A stretch of DNA of 64,000 bases, from positions 1,992,001-2,056,000 of the forward strand of contig CANTUV010000003.1 of the NCBI GenBank assembly GCA_947685225.1, written 5' to 3'. Below are positions 37,587 through 49,136 of the stretch, one piece after another; the stretch's first letter is position 1, and every line of letters starts with the position of its first letter. Source of the stretch: Garcia nutans. Taxonomy: Eukaryota; Streptophyta; Magnoliopsida; Malpighiales; Euphorbiaceae. The notes under the pieces were generated by a model. That model was not told where the DNA came from and did no database searches. It saw only the letters and a program-made list of their open reading frames with translations. The position numbers and the translations under genes were made by a program.

Positions 37587-40500
37587 TGTAACACCCCGAT
37601 ACCCTATATAAGTACTATGCGTATACCTAGTATACATACAGTAAATATATAAAGTATAAGAATGTCACTTTTTGTTACCTTTTAAAAACCTGTAACAGAG
37701 TTCAAACCATAATACATTAATTTAAATAACATTTACAAAATCATTATCTTTATCAAAAACTTCATTTATACATATAAATACTCTCTCGTCAGAAATACAT
37801 CATAATTAAAGTTTATACATGTATGCATTACCCTCTAGTTGGTCTCGACAAACTTTACTCTTCTTGTGGCATAACAAAAGACTTCATATCTTCCATCTAT
37901 ATACCTGCGCGAATAAACACCCGCTCTAAGCCCGAGAGCTTAGTAGTCCAACTATAAAATATAAACATATAGTATAGAAGTATTGACATATAATGATACA
38001 TCAATTCAATATATAATTAGTTCTTATCATATCTTCTTTTCTTTTTAATTTCATCTTTAATATATCCTAGCTAATTTCAAATATGATGTACATATATACA
38101 TAATATTATCACCAACCCCAATGCATCACCAATACTCAAAACCAATATATTAATACCCCTACATTATGTATACCATACCAATCATTATTGCAATACACAA
38201 ATTATATATATCATACAAATCATAAATCACATTTACAATAAAGACAACCTTTATCATCAACCACAATTCATTTACATATTACACTTAATAACATTATATT
38301 ATTCACAATTCACCAAGCATAATTCATTATTAATACTCACAATCAATATTTCAATACTTGCAATTCACATTGACAATAAAGACAGACTCGGGCCCAAAAC
38401 ACTAATATGTTATTCAAAGTTCAGAGTTACTGCTTTGGTTCATAGTCACAATCATCACGCCCGTAGGCAATGTATATACATGTATCTCTATCCATGGATA
38501 GTGTAACAGACCCAGTCTCTTGGACCATCAACTCAACACATATGAGGAGATCCTCAACCCGGCAAGACTGTTACAAATCATATATCTCATATTCACAATT
38601 CTCATAGTGTAACAGACCCAGTCTCTTGGACCATCAACTCAACACATATGAGGAGATCCTCAACCCGGCAAGACTGTTACCTTTCATCATTTCTTAGGCA
38701 TGCCACCCAAATCCAGAACTCTGAAACTGAATAACATATTAAACAAACAATTCATTTATTATTTCATTATCAATCTCATCATCAATTAGGCCAACATGCC
38801 TTATCTCTTTCAATTGAATTATCATAGCCAATCACAATGGCTTCATATCATATCATATCTCAATCCATATGATACATATAGCATCATTGATATCACATTT
38901 CAAAGTATATTATTCATATAATACATTGCCATACACAAGATTCACAATGCATATAACATAACATTTTCTCACTTCTCAAAACACATTAACATCATTCATT
39001 ACTAGAGCATTTATCATAACAAATTGCACATACCTTAAGAATGATCCTCATTTCTTCCTACCTTTCCCATTTCATATTTCATCCTTTATATATATTCTTC
39101 ATTTACATTCACAATATAATAGCTTATTTAACACTTTCATCCCAATGTGTTAATGTTCAAAGACATATAAGGATATACAATCAAATAGGGTTTATGCTTA
39201 CCTTGTTAATGATCTTCACATCCTTCACATCATTCAATCATCACCTTAGTCCAATTATGTTAACAATATAATAGATCACTTAACACATTTGCAAACAAAT
39301 GTGTTAAGCCTCAAATTATGTAATTAAATACAATCATATGTATTGGTACTTACCTCAAGAACTAGTCCCATCAATCTATACATTTCTTTTCTTTCCAAGA
39401 ATTCTCCACATTTAGGTTAATGCAACCCAATCTCTTCAAAACCTAATCCAAAGGAATATTAGCAAAATGACCATATGAATAGTACATTCTGGTTTAAGAC
39501 TCCATTTTATCCTTATTTTGAAAAATTGTATAAATTAATCTACTTGACTAAAAATTCTAAAATTTTTACATAATTTAGTTTTGTATCTTAAAATCATTCC
39601 TTTAAAATTTCAGATCAAACTGAACACAAAATCTTGGTCAAATAGTTCACCTAACCAGACTGCCCCAATTGCCCTGCATCCTGGCAGCAGTTCTGAACTT
39701 TGTGAATTCCATAAATCAAATTCAATCAACGTGGTTCCAAATTATTTTTCTCAAATATTAGACTCACTAAACAACAACATATCCAAAATTCAATTGGATA
39801 TAATTTTTCTACATTTTATTAAAAATCCCGAAATATAGCTGTCTCAGTTATGGTACCTGCTGGAACAGGTCTAATAAAAATAATCTTTCTAAACTCATAA
39901 CCATTCCAAAATCGAATCAACATATTTTTCAGTCATTCTAGACTCATAGAGGCACAACATATCAAAAATTCACTTCAAGAACATTTTTCTATAATTAATT
40001 AAAAATCATACAAGTCACAGCCTTTACTAATTGTAAAACAGAAAAAAATTCACTAAACACAACTCTTACTCTTCCATCACCAACACCAACCTAGCTTCTT
40101 ATCTTTAATTCCATTTCAACACTTTTACACACACCATACACAAACACACTCCATCAACCATCCATATCAACTCACCAATCCCAAACACAATTTCAAAAGA
40201 ACAAAGGAAAATCAAGAGAAAGAACTTACCTAAGTTGTTGAATTCCACAAATCTTCAATTAAATCCTTTGATTCTCCCTTCAATTTGATGTTAGAATTAA
40301 ACAAATCTCACTTTGCTCTCTCTTGTCTAAGGAGGAGCCAACCAACGTGGAGAAGAGAAGAAGAAGAAGAAGGAAATGAAGAAAAGACAAAATATCACCT
40401 CTTTAAATCTCCACCAAGTGATTCAACAAGAGTAATTACCTAAACACCCTTATACCATTTGTCTTGATTACCATTCATTACATGCCCTTTATAGTAACTT

Positions 40501-40748
40501 CACACTTAACAAAAATAAATATCTTCTTTCCTTGACTCTTCATTTTGACCAACTTATATGTTATATATATCATCATATACACAACATATACCATTCTCTC
40601 TAAACCCTAAATTCTTTCCCAAATCACATATACATAAACATTCTTTTCTCTATTTCTTTTCTCTTGTAATGTAACACATATATTCAATCCAATTATATAA
40701 CAACAACAACATAATCACAACTTCTAGGGCATATATGAGGATATTACA
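37587..40748 (-). repeat. LARD-2 5' LTR
   Basis: Nearly identical to 30907-34070, offset by 6680 bases. The right terminus GGATATTACA at 40748 is followed by TGCAT. Twin hairpins at about 37907-37943, bracketed cassette at 38403-38741. Confidence 0.92.
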
Positions 40749-41282
40749 TGCATGGCTATGTTTTTATATATGTTGTATTAAGAATATATATATATGATTA
40801 TAAAGTGAAGAACAATCATAAAATATGAAGATTATGATATATGTTTGTATGTTGATGAGCCATATGGTGAATGACATATATAAACATAATGTCAAATATT
40901 ATTTGTTGCCCTATATTATAAATGGTTGCTAGGACATTGTGTTTGGCAGTTGGCATGCCATATATGTTTGGGGTGAGACATTGGGTATCATAGATATGGC
41001 TATGCCCCTAAGATAGACACATTGGTATCACTGTTGTTGATATACGTTGTGGATGAGATACTGGGTGTCACAGATATTGCTACGTCCACTAGTGAGACAC
41101 ATTAGTGTTGTTGTGATGAGATAGACCAAAATAATGGTTATGGAACTAGTTTTTTGTATAAGGATTATGGGCCCATTGCATGATGTACGCTAATTATATA
41201 TATACATTTGTTTTTATATTAAAATTTGATGTATCTTTATATTATTTTGTCATATTATTGCTACATTATCAAGTATATACCA

Positions 41283-41322
41283 CTGAGCTTGTAGCTCAAA
41301 ACGAGTTGTTTATCGCGTAGGT
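41283..41322 (+). promoter_or_regulatory. Twin-hairpin block in LTR D
   Basis: TGAGC (41284-41288) pairs with GCTCA (41294-41298). Against the CTAAGC/GCTTAG of other LTRs, both sides have changed together (A-T to G-C). A weak second stem (CGA/TCG) and AGGTGATGGA follow. Confidence 0.5.
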
Positions 41323-41840
41323 GATGGAACAGAAGTTGGGAGTCCTACTAAGCTAGGTCAGACTTAGATAGTGATCGGATACTAGAACCGTCGACTGCCA
41401 CAAGATCAAGCCTAGCATATTATGTAAATACTCTTTTTAATGAATGTAATAAATGTGTTATATAGTAAGAATGGTTCGCAAATAAGTACCATTATGTTTT
41501 CCACTATATGTATTTATGTATATCTATAAGATTTTGGGATGAGAGTAGTAATGTTAATTATTTAAACATACATTAAATGTTCACATGTTGAATTATTTAA
41601 AATATGGGATTATCCGTATTTCTAATAGAACTCTGGCAAAATTTTTATAAATTTGTTTATTACTTTTATACCTAATTCATAATTTATACAATATTATGTA
41701 TTATCTAATGTTAAGTTGTAAAGTAGATAAGGTTTAATAGTAGCATTTTAGTAATGCTCTTACATCTTCTCTGTGCATATTACATTTTTGAGAGAATGTG
41801 TACTATGTATGGAAAGGTTGTGAGGGCATTACATTTATTT

Positions 41841-41853
41841 TGGTATCAGAGCC
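41841..41853 (+). other. Element D primer-binding site
   Basis: TGGTATCAGAGCC lies seven bases after the LTR end. It is complementary to the 3' end of initiator-Met tRNA as in most plant gypsy and copia elements, and it fixes element D on the plus strand. Confidence 0.9.
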
Positions 41854-42002
41854 TAGGTTTGAGATTCTCAACCTAGGTATGAGAGAAAAAGGGGATTTCA
41901 AAGATGAACTTAAAAATGTGTTGTACATGCATATACATAAGCATTTGAGTTGATCTTTAATGTGGAAACCTTTTATCTTGTAACAGATATTGGTAATAGA
42001 GA

Positions 42003-43066
42003 TGTCTCGATCCTATAGATAAGATAAGGGTAGTGCAGAGAGGTTTGCTCTAGGGTAAGGTATGGCTGAAGCAAGTATAGGATCTACTGGGGAGCAATCA
42101 GTGCCAGCTAGACCAACAGTTGAAGAGGTTCCACCAGGATGGGTGTGCCATATGGTGGAATTATTGCAACAAGTTCCAGTGCAGCCACAGCCACCGCCGC
42201 AGTAGTAATAACTACCGATCAGAAAGTATGATAAGCTAAGGAAGTTCGAAGCTATGAATTTCTTTGGCACTACAAATCCAACTGTAGTAGAGCAGTGGCT
42301 AGATAAAGTTCAGAGGATATTTATCCAATGACAAGCCAGTGCAGAAGAGAAGTTTGATTATGCCATGTCTCTTCTATAGGGGAACGCTTATGATTAGTGG
42401 AAGACAGTTCCTCATGCCACTGATGATCCTCCGGTGTTGACTTATACCGATTTTCTATAGGAGTTTGATAAGAAATATACTCTTGAGAGTATAAAGATGC
42501 AAAGAAGAAGGAGTTTTTGAGCCTAAAGAAAGATACAAAAATAGTGACGGAGTATGAAAAGGGTTTTATTCGGCTGAGCAAATATGCAGAAGGGATTGTG
42601 ACTGATGATATAAACAGGTGCTAAAGATTTGAGGAGGGTTTGAGGTTGATTATTATGTGTTTGGTAATGGAATAAGGATTTCTCCAAGTTAGTTGCAGCA
42701 GCCAAAAGTGTAGAGAAGGCATAGGGACTTGCAGCAGCTGCCAGAACTGAGAGTAGAGATAGGAGACCTCAAACCTGAGGTAGGGTCTTCATTATCTAAA
42801 AGGGGTCGATGGAGTTTTTCACAGAGATCTGGTAGAAGCCAGGGACAATTTGACAGAGGATTTCAGCAGCAGAGACAGAGATAGGGACTTGTTATTTCAG
42901 TGGCCAATACTCCAATCCCAGTTAACAGAGAACATCTCCACCCACTTGTGCCAAGTGTGGTCAAATTCATAGAGGGGTTTGTTGGGGAGCATATTTCAGA
43001 GGTTGTTTTAGGTGCGGATCTTCAGGTCATTTTATTAGAGATTGTCCAGAGTCACTGAATGAGAGA
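42003..43066 (+). pseudogene. Element D gag (Tekay/Del-like), 5' part before CACTA-1
   Basis: From the ATG at 42003 the frame shows a Pro/Gln-rich N-terminus, KYDKLRKFEAMNFFGT, VVEQWLDKVQRIFI, EEKFDYAMSLL, TYTDFL-EFDKKY, TEYEKGFIRLSKYAEGI and RFEEGLR, the retrotransposon gag domain. Near the end, after one or more shifts, a knuckle GCFRCGSSGHFIRDC (CCHC intact) is readable at about 43004-43048. About ten in-frame stops occur, nearly all at positions where Gln or Arg is expected. CACTA-1 lands about 20 bases after the knuckle; the coding resumes at 62294. Confidence 0.88.
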
Positions 43067-43068
43067 TC
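43066..43068. other. CACTA-1 target-site duplication
   Basis: ATC at 43066-43068 and 62291-62293 flank the CACTA ends. Three-base duplications are the rule for CACTA transposons. Confidence 0.9.
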
Positions 43069-43620
43069 CACTATAAGAAAAATTGAATCAGACAACGGTC
43101 ATCAGAAAACGGTTAAGGAAAAACCATTGTCTGAAAAAAACAGACAACGGTTTTTTTTTCCCAAAAAAGCGTTGTCTGATTAATTTTCAGATAACTGTTT
43201 TTGGTTTTTTTTTAAGCGTTGTCTATTAGCTATCATTTTGGTCACACCAGACAATGGTTTTTTAGGGACCGTTGTGTAATATATGTTCAGACAACTATTT
43301 TTCTGGTCATACAAAACCGTTGTCTGATAAGATGTTTCAGACAATGGTTTTTTCGAAAGTGTTGTATAATTCAGCGTTTCAGACAACGGTTAAAACAAAC
43401 CATTGTCTAAATCAAGCATATAGACAATGGTTTTTAGGGACCGTTGTGTAATATATGTTCAAACAAGTGTTTTTTCTTGGTAAAAAAAAACTGTTGTCTG
43501 ATAAGATGTTTCAGACAACGGTTATTTAAAAAGTTGTTTGATTAACTATTCAGACCAATGTATAATATATGTTCAGACAATGGTTTTTCGTAAGAAACCG
43601 TTGTCTGATTAACTGAGTTT
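43069..43620. repeat. CACTA-1 left subterminal repeats
   Basis: About a dozen copies of CAGACAACGGTTTTT or its complement AACCGTTGTCTGA, often as head-to-head pairs separated by a few bases. In En/Spm such repeats bind the element-encoded TNPA protein. The second gene here is the likely source of the matching binding protein, which is inference. Confidence 0.85.
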
Positions 43621-44043
43621 TAAAAAAAATTGCCTTAAATGAAAGTAATCCCTATACACAAATCAAACCAAAAACACAAATCAAATGAAATCCTCCACTG
43701 ACAAGTGTTAAACCAAATCCACCAGCAAGGTGTCAGAGCAAAAACCACATGATTCAATAAATTATATAACCAAATCTTTGAACAAAGTGTCAAATAAAGA
43801 TACAAATTGAATGATAGGTACAAATGAAACTTTCAACAAATTTAAATAAGAAACACAAAACTTTCAACAAAGCGTCCAACCAATCTTTCATTAAATTGTG
43901 AATGATATAAACAAAACATTCTACAGGCAGCAGGGAGTTGTGACAGGCATTAGGGATGTTGGACCTGCAAGTATAAACGATGGAAAAATTAATGGCATGA
44001 CATAATTTCAAAATAGAACTTAAAACAAATGAAATTATTACCA
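43621..44043 (-). other. 3' noncoding region of the TNP2 gene
   Basis: No coding signal. A loosely repeated TCAACAAAGTGTCAAA-like phrase occurs several times (about 43700-43900), perhaps the inner edge of the subterminal region or 3' UTR of the minus-strand gene. Confidence 0.4.
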
Positions 44044-44660
44044 TCATGACAGATGAATCAATTCTTCTTCCTCCCGCATGTAACTACTGTTTTCTTCATC
44101 GAGTTCATCAACATATGGGAACGTTGGCAAATGTAGCTCATTCTCAAGTTCTATTTCTATAGATCCCTCATTTTCATCATCACTTTCATCATAGTACTTG
44201 TCAGGTAATTTTAAGACAACTGACCATAATTTTTCAAGAGGGTCATCTATGTAACAAACTTGCTTGACATGTTTTCCTAACACAAAAGGATCATTTAGAA
44301 AACCTAATTTGTTCAAATTAGCCAATGCATATCCCAAGTCATCTACTTTAACCCCTTTGTTCATATCTACCCAATTACAACGAAAGATAGGAACCCTAAA
44401 GTGGTTATAGTCCAACTCCCAAATACTTGTAATAAGTCCATAAAATGTATGTGAAGTATGCTCGATGTTTTTATCCTTACCCTTCACAAGCATTGTATCG
44501 GCATCTACAATAACACCGCTGCACTAAACTTGCCGCGTATCATCACGTTCTTTGGTGCTGTAGGTAACACCGTTGATTCTATAGCCACTGAATGTAGCTA
44601 CATCCTTGTTAGGCCCTGCTGCAATCCACATTATATCCTTAGTTATTGTATTCTTCTCAT
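44044..44660 (-). pseudogene. TNP2 gene, DUF4216 segment
   Basis: Minus-strand coding from about 44660 to the stop at 44044. It opens with DVATFSGYRINGVTYSTKER, the usual start of DUF4216, then one TAG (near 44527, expected Gln), then SGVIVDADTML. The middle has YGLITSIWELDY and VPIFRCNWVD. KVDDLGYALANLNKLGF, LGKHVKQVCYIDDP and a strongly acidic tail follow. DUF4216 is the C-terminal module of many plant CACTA transposases; its role is not known. Confidence 0.85.
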
Positions 44661-44784
44661 CAAGTAATTATGATGTAATCTGTCCAAAAAATTAAATTGG
44701 CCATAAGTATGATATAGCCTTTGAGAGAAGATAAATATTGTAGTATTTCAAAAGAATTCACAAGTATGGTGCATTCATTATTTT

Positions 44785-45600
44785 TCAGTAAAATATATAA
44801 AGAAACAGGCCTATTTTTACTGCAAATTGCAGCAAAATACTTGGGCTATAAGATTTTACCTTTTTATGAAACCACTTAGGGAATGTTTCATTTTGCATGT
44901 TCTTTAGCCACTCTTCATCATTTTCATGTTGTGGATATCTTGTCATCAAAGAAGCCATATGTTCACTGCAAGTAAAATCAACTTTATTAATTTTTGAAAC
45001 AAAATGCAAAAAATAAGGAAATAACGAAAACAAATTGAAGTAACTTACTCAAAATATGGGCGAACGTCATTACAATTTTGGAGAAGACATAAATGTGATA
45101 GGTGCAAATCCTTCTTACTTGGCGTTATCACTGTTACACCAGATAAGGGTCTGTATTTTGCGTCGTTCTTATCCCTACTATTTTTCGGCAATCCATCAGT
45201 TGCTTCTTCAAAGTTGACCAAACACTCAACGGCCTCTTCTACAACATAGGCCTCAGCAATGCACCCTTCCGGACGAGCCCGATTCCATACATAACCCTTG
45301 AAAGTCTTCATATATCTCTCAAAAGGGTACATCCAGTGAAGGAAGATTGGCCCACAGAGCTCAACCTCTCTCGCAAGATGAATTGAGAGATGGATCATTA
45401 TATCAAAGAAGGAAGGGGGGAAATACTTTTCTAGCAAGCATATGGTCTCCACCAACTGAGCTTGCATTTTTTTTCAATTTATCCACCTCGATGACTTGAC
45501 TGCAAATTGCCTTGAATAAGAGGCAAAACCTAATAATAGTGCACCTAACCTATTTTTGTAGTACTGACCGAATTGCGATGGGGAGTAAGCGATGCAACAT
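44785..45600 (-). pseudogene. TNP2 gene, DUF4218 segment
   Basis: Minus-strand coding with AICSQVIEVDKLKKMQAQ, then CLLEKYFPPSFFDIMIHLS, AREVELCGPIFLHWMYPFER, MKTFKGYVWNRARPEGCIAE and YVVEEAVECLVNF, the DUF4218 pattern directly downstream of TNP2. A piece at 44785-45033 (HMASLMTRYPQHENDEEW, then FPKWFHKKV) follows after an apparent intron with AG acceptor near 44968 and links to DUF4216. One in-frame TAG lies near 45540-45560. Confidence 0.85.
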
Positions 45601-45633
45601 TGTATGGCAGTCATGAGATTTCATTCCAACAAG

Positions 45634-46312
45634 TCACAGATTTTCCATTGATACTAGACCCTTAATGTTTGAACAAAAACCATCAGGTAACTTCATGCCA
45701 ACCAAGGATGAGCAGACAATCTTCTTTTCTTTATGCAATAAGTTCCAAGATGCCGTCGGCAACTTCTCTTTTTTTTCGGGAGTTTTTGGCCTCAGCTCCG
45801 TTCTTATTCCCATTTCAGCCATATCAAGATGGACAGACTCCTTATCTTTTGACTTCCCTGGTATATTTAGCAAGGTACCAGTCAAAGCTTCACATATATT
45901 TTTCTCGATATGCATCACATCAAGGACATGCCTAACCGGCAAAAATTTCCAATACTCAAGTTGGAAAAATATAGACATCTTCTTCCAAATAGGTCGAGGT
46001 TCACCTTTATTCAATCGAGGTTGGCATTGTGTCTTACCATAGACATGGCCCCTTACTGGTTGTACCCTTTCAAACACCTCCTCTCCAGTTAACGGAATAG
46101 GAGCCGACAACTTCTCCACGGTGTTATCAAAGGCTAATTTTTGCCTTCGATATGGATGATAACGGGGCAACCACCTATGATGCCTCATAACCACCGTCTT
46201 ACAATAATTTGCTAACCTGGTAGCTTTTGTTTTATCAATACAGACAGTACAAGCATTATACCCTTTAATGATGTTGCCCGACAAGTTGCCTAAGGCTGGA
46301 TAATCACTAATT
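45634..46312 (-). pseudogene. TNP2 transposase core, C-terminal half
   Basis: Minus-strand frame that continues across CACTA-2 from 51171. The joined text at the insertion gives the family's LLWTISDYPALGNLSG, confirming both the insertion and its ATT duplication. It contains KGYNACTVC, HHRWLPRYHPYRRQKLAFDN, YWKFLPVRHVLDVMHIEKNI and WNLLHKEKKIVCSSLVGMKLPDG, all TNP2 landmarks. The HVLDVMHIEKN block carries one of the conserved acidic residues of the predicted nuclease core. A TGA after ENL (45634) precedes the LVGMKSHDCHTMLHRLLP continuation. Confidence 0.9.
46310..46312. other. CACTA-2 target-site duplication
   Basis: ATT at 46310-46312 and 51171-51173 flank the CACTA-2 termini; removing the element and one copy restores the TNP2 frame. 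Confidence 0.9.
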
Positions 46313-46950
46313 CACTATAAAAAAAAGCGCAATCAGCGATGCATTCTGCGACAACTCTTATTTCGTCGCTAATTAGCGACCTTATCAATGACAACTTTAT
46401 GACAAAGAATCAAGATAAGCATCTTTCCAACATTCCTTCACTGAATGAGTCGCTAAATGTGTCACTGATTAACGACAAAAAAAAATAGTCGTAGAATCTG
46501 TCGCTGAATAGAGATAAAAGGTCGTTTCTCGCTGAATGTGTCGCTGAATTTTGAGCCAAATTTTGGCGCTAACAATCAGCGACGACGTTATGACTAATTT
46601 ATGACAAATTAGCAAAGAATGTGTTTATTTTTTATTGGAAAGTTTTTTGTCGCTAATTAGTCGCTAAATTGCTCGCTGATTTGCGAGAAAAATAGTTAGT
46701 CGCAGAATTATCGTTAATTTGCGAGGATATAGTGACCAATTAGTGAGAAATTAATTTTATTTTTTATTTTAAAGTAATTGGTCGCTAATTAGTCACTAAA
46801 TGGCTCGCTGATTTGCGAGAAAAATGTTAGTCGCAGAGTTATCGTTGATTTGCGAGAATATTGCGACAAATTAGCGAGAAAGTTGTTGATTTTTTTTTGA
46901 AAAGAATTTTCTCGCTAATTAGTCGCTAAATGGCTCGCTAATTTAATTAA
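46313..46950. repeat. CACTA-2 left subterminal repeats
   Basis: More than 20 copies of TCGCTAATT, GCGACAAAT or close variants in both orientations. Part of the array is itself duplicated (about 46655-46735 against 46775-46860). They are probably binding sites for the cognate CACTA protein. A trinucleotide (AAT)n run at 46964-47000 marks the inner edge. Confidence 0.85.
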
Positions 46951-46960
46951 TATTGTATTT

Positions 46961-46999
<39 letters not shown>

Positions 47000-47069
47000 T
47001 CTCACCGCATTTCATCCTTCTGAGAAAGGAAATAAAGGAAAGGAAAAGAAATGAAAAGATAGAAAGGAA

Positions 47070-49136
47070 ATGAAGCCAAGAACATGGCCGGTTCGGTTAG
47101 ATGGATCTCGTTTCAAATCTCTTCCATTACCAATTATAAAATTGAAAAAAGAGAATGAGTCAGTTGCTTCTCAATCTCAATCTCGATTTCAATTTCAAAC
47201 CAGCTCTACAGTTCTTTCTAAATCAACCAAATTATCGTCTTCTTCAACCAACACTACTCACGATTTCTCGGCTCTTCCCTTCGACATTTTAACCTACAAT
47301 CGGCGTCTCTTGTTTACCGCTCATGGAGAGAGGGGCTTCGCCCTTTTAGAGATTCGATGTTGTTTCTCAAATGGGGTAAGCGGTATAAGCATGGTCGAGG
47401 TGGCATTCGCCCTAATTTAAATAAGGCTCTTGACTCGTTTTTGAAAGGCGCTACTCACGGGTCTACTCTGGCTATGGTTGATGCTGGACTTGTTTACTGG
47501 GAAATGGGCCAGAGAGAGAAAGTAATTACCTTGTATCTTAAAGCTGCAGAGCTTGGGGATCCTGCTGGACAGTGTAATTTGGGAATTTCTTACCTCTAAG
47601 GTAGTTGTTTAGGGAATTTTAATTTTGTTAATTTCCCCCTTTGAATTCTTATAGCATCACTAGCTTGTACCCTTGTTAAATTTAGGATTTTTTTGCAAAT
47701 TGTTTCGATTTTGGTAGAATTTGACTCTACTACGACTATTTTATAGAATTAAAGATGTAGAATTCTAGATTATGTTTTTCTTCCCAAACATAACAAGTGT
47801 GATTTTATAAATGAAATTCGCAATATCTCATTTATGCTAAACAAGCTTTTAAGAAATTGTGAATGTTACTGTCAATCTATCTGTCTTGGTTCTTTATCTG
47901 GAATTTTAGATTATGTGCTGTAATGCGCTTATTTTAGGTCAATGTGTTCTGGTACTATGTAATCATTGAAAATTTAGCCATCAATGGAGATAATGTGGTA
48001 CATTGAACAGCTATAATTTAATAGCATTATGGCGCGTGCTTGCTAATGATCAGTGGGGTGTTTTGCAACTGAACCTTCAAAACCAAAGGAAGCCATGAAG
48101 TGGTTATCTCAAGCTTCCACAGCTGGGCATGTTCGAGCTCAATACCAACTTGCACTCTGTCTGCATCAAGGTCGTGGGGTGGAACATGATCTACAGGAGG
48201 CTGTATGCATCTACCTCCTCTCATTATCCTTGGAATATATGAATTAGCTTTTTCTTGGGGGCATTCCATAAAATAGGTTTATTTCTTATATTACCTAATT
48301 CATGGTAATGGTGTTGCAATTTCTCAATAACTTTTTCTAAGAAATTTTTCTTCTTTTTGTTCTTTTTTTTCTTGGTGTTTGAGAGGAGTGAGGGTGTCCT
48401 TATCGGGAAATTGGTGGCCTCTGCTATCCTTTAATTTGTTTGGCACTTAGAGCTGTCCTTATTAGTTTTTCTTGATGCAGGGTAAATGGTATCTAAAGGC
48501 AGCTGCAGGTGGGTATGTGCGTGCAATGTACAATGTTGCACTGTGTTACTCAGTTGGGGAAGGTTTGTCTCAGAATCATTGACAAGCAAGAAAATGGATG
48601 AAACGATCTGCTGATCGTGGCCACAGCAAAGCACAATTTGAGCATGGGCTTGGTCTCTTCTCTGTATGTAGTATATTGATTTACCATATTAGTTGAATAT
48701 TGTCAGAAATGTAGGACATAAGTAAATTCATTAAATTTGTGCTTGAAGTATAATGAGTAATGAAGGACTGAATTGAGGTGGGAAAGCAACAATAATCAAG
48801 GGGAGCATAATGTGGATAAGAGAGTAAAATTTGGAGAGCAAAATTGATGACCACTTTGATTCACCCTCCCTTCTTCCTATTATTTTTCTTTAAATAGATT
48901 ATTTCTATATTTCGGCTAATTAGCAGTGCAGTGGCATAACTTTAGACTTTCGTGGCATCTTTACAGGTTTAGAGGTGGTGGAAAGAGATGTGTTTCAAAA
49001 GTTAAAACTTCTTTTACGACTTTGGCTTATTAACTTTGGGATACATCTTTGATGGAGGTTTTGATAGTGAGATTTTTGGCAGGGTGGAGAGATGATGGAA
49101 GCTATAGTTTACCTGGAGCTTGCCACTCGTTCTGGT
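47070..49136 (+). pseudogene. Captured fragment of an F-box/SEL1-repeat protein gene
   Basis: The exons resemble a plant F-box protein with SEL1-like repeats (I recognise the Arabidopsis At1g70590 type). The N-terminus MKPRTWPVRLDGSRF and FSALPFDIL, the start of the F-box, are in 47070-47290. The rest of the F-box is deleted and shifted. From 47355 the frame reads LKWGKRYKHGRGGI, ALDSFLKGATHGSTLAM and GDPAGQCNLGISYL, SEL1 repeats. Further exons lie at about 48055-48236 (KEAMKWLSQASTAGHVRAQY), 48481-48663 (YLKAAAGGYVRAMYNVALCY, with a TGA at about 48582 for Arg) and 49083-49136. Introns are retained, so capture was from genomic DNA. SEL1 repeats mediate protein contacts. Confidence 0.85.

Larger units (their letters stand above)
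30907..40748 (-). mobile_element. LARD-2: complete young noncoding LTR retroelement
   Basis: Two LTRs of 3164 and 3162 bases (30907-34070 and 37587-40748) flank a 3.5-kb interior. TGCAT at 30902-30906 and 40749-40753 is a perfect duplication. The polypurine tract complement lies at 34071-34084. The primer-binding site complement at 37568-37579 is an exact TGGTATCAGAGC in sense. By eye the LTRs differ at only about a dozen positions plus a 3-base indel, well under 1 percent, so the insertion is recent. No gag or pol coding is seen, so it must be moved by proteins of another element. Confidence 0.93.
29711..41833 (+). mobile_element. 5' LTR of gypsy element D, split by LARD-2
   Basis: It starts TGTAACACCCAAAATTTTC at 29711 and ends GGGCATTACA at 41833. 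The TGGTATCAGAGCC primer-binding site follows at 41841-41853. Removing LARD-2 and one TGCAT leaves 29711-30906 plus 40754-41833, about 2.28 kb. It contains an imperfectly bracketed cassette (about 40905-41170) similar to that of LTR A, and the twin-hairpin block (41283-41322). D lies within gag of element C; a candidate duplication would be TGGCG (29706-29710), but the right end of D is beyond the window. Confidence 0.85.

Noticed and set aside
43069..43620. Regular short repeats resembling a CRISPR array
   Set aside because: Spacing is irregular, units occur in both orientations, and they lie just inside CACTA termini in plant DNA; they are subterminal repeats.
45665..46092. Plus-strand open frames over the TNP2 core
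   Set aside because: They are shadows of the minus-strand TNP2 coding sequence, which carries the family motifs.
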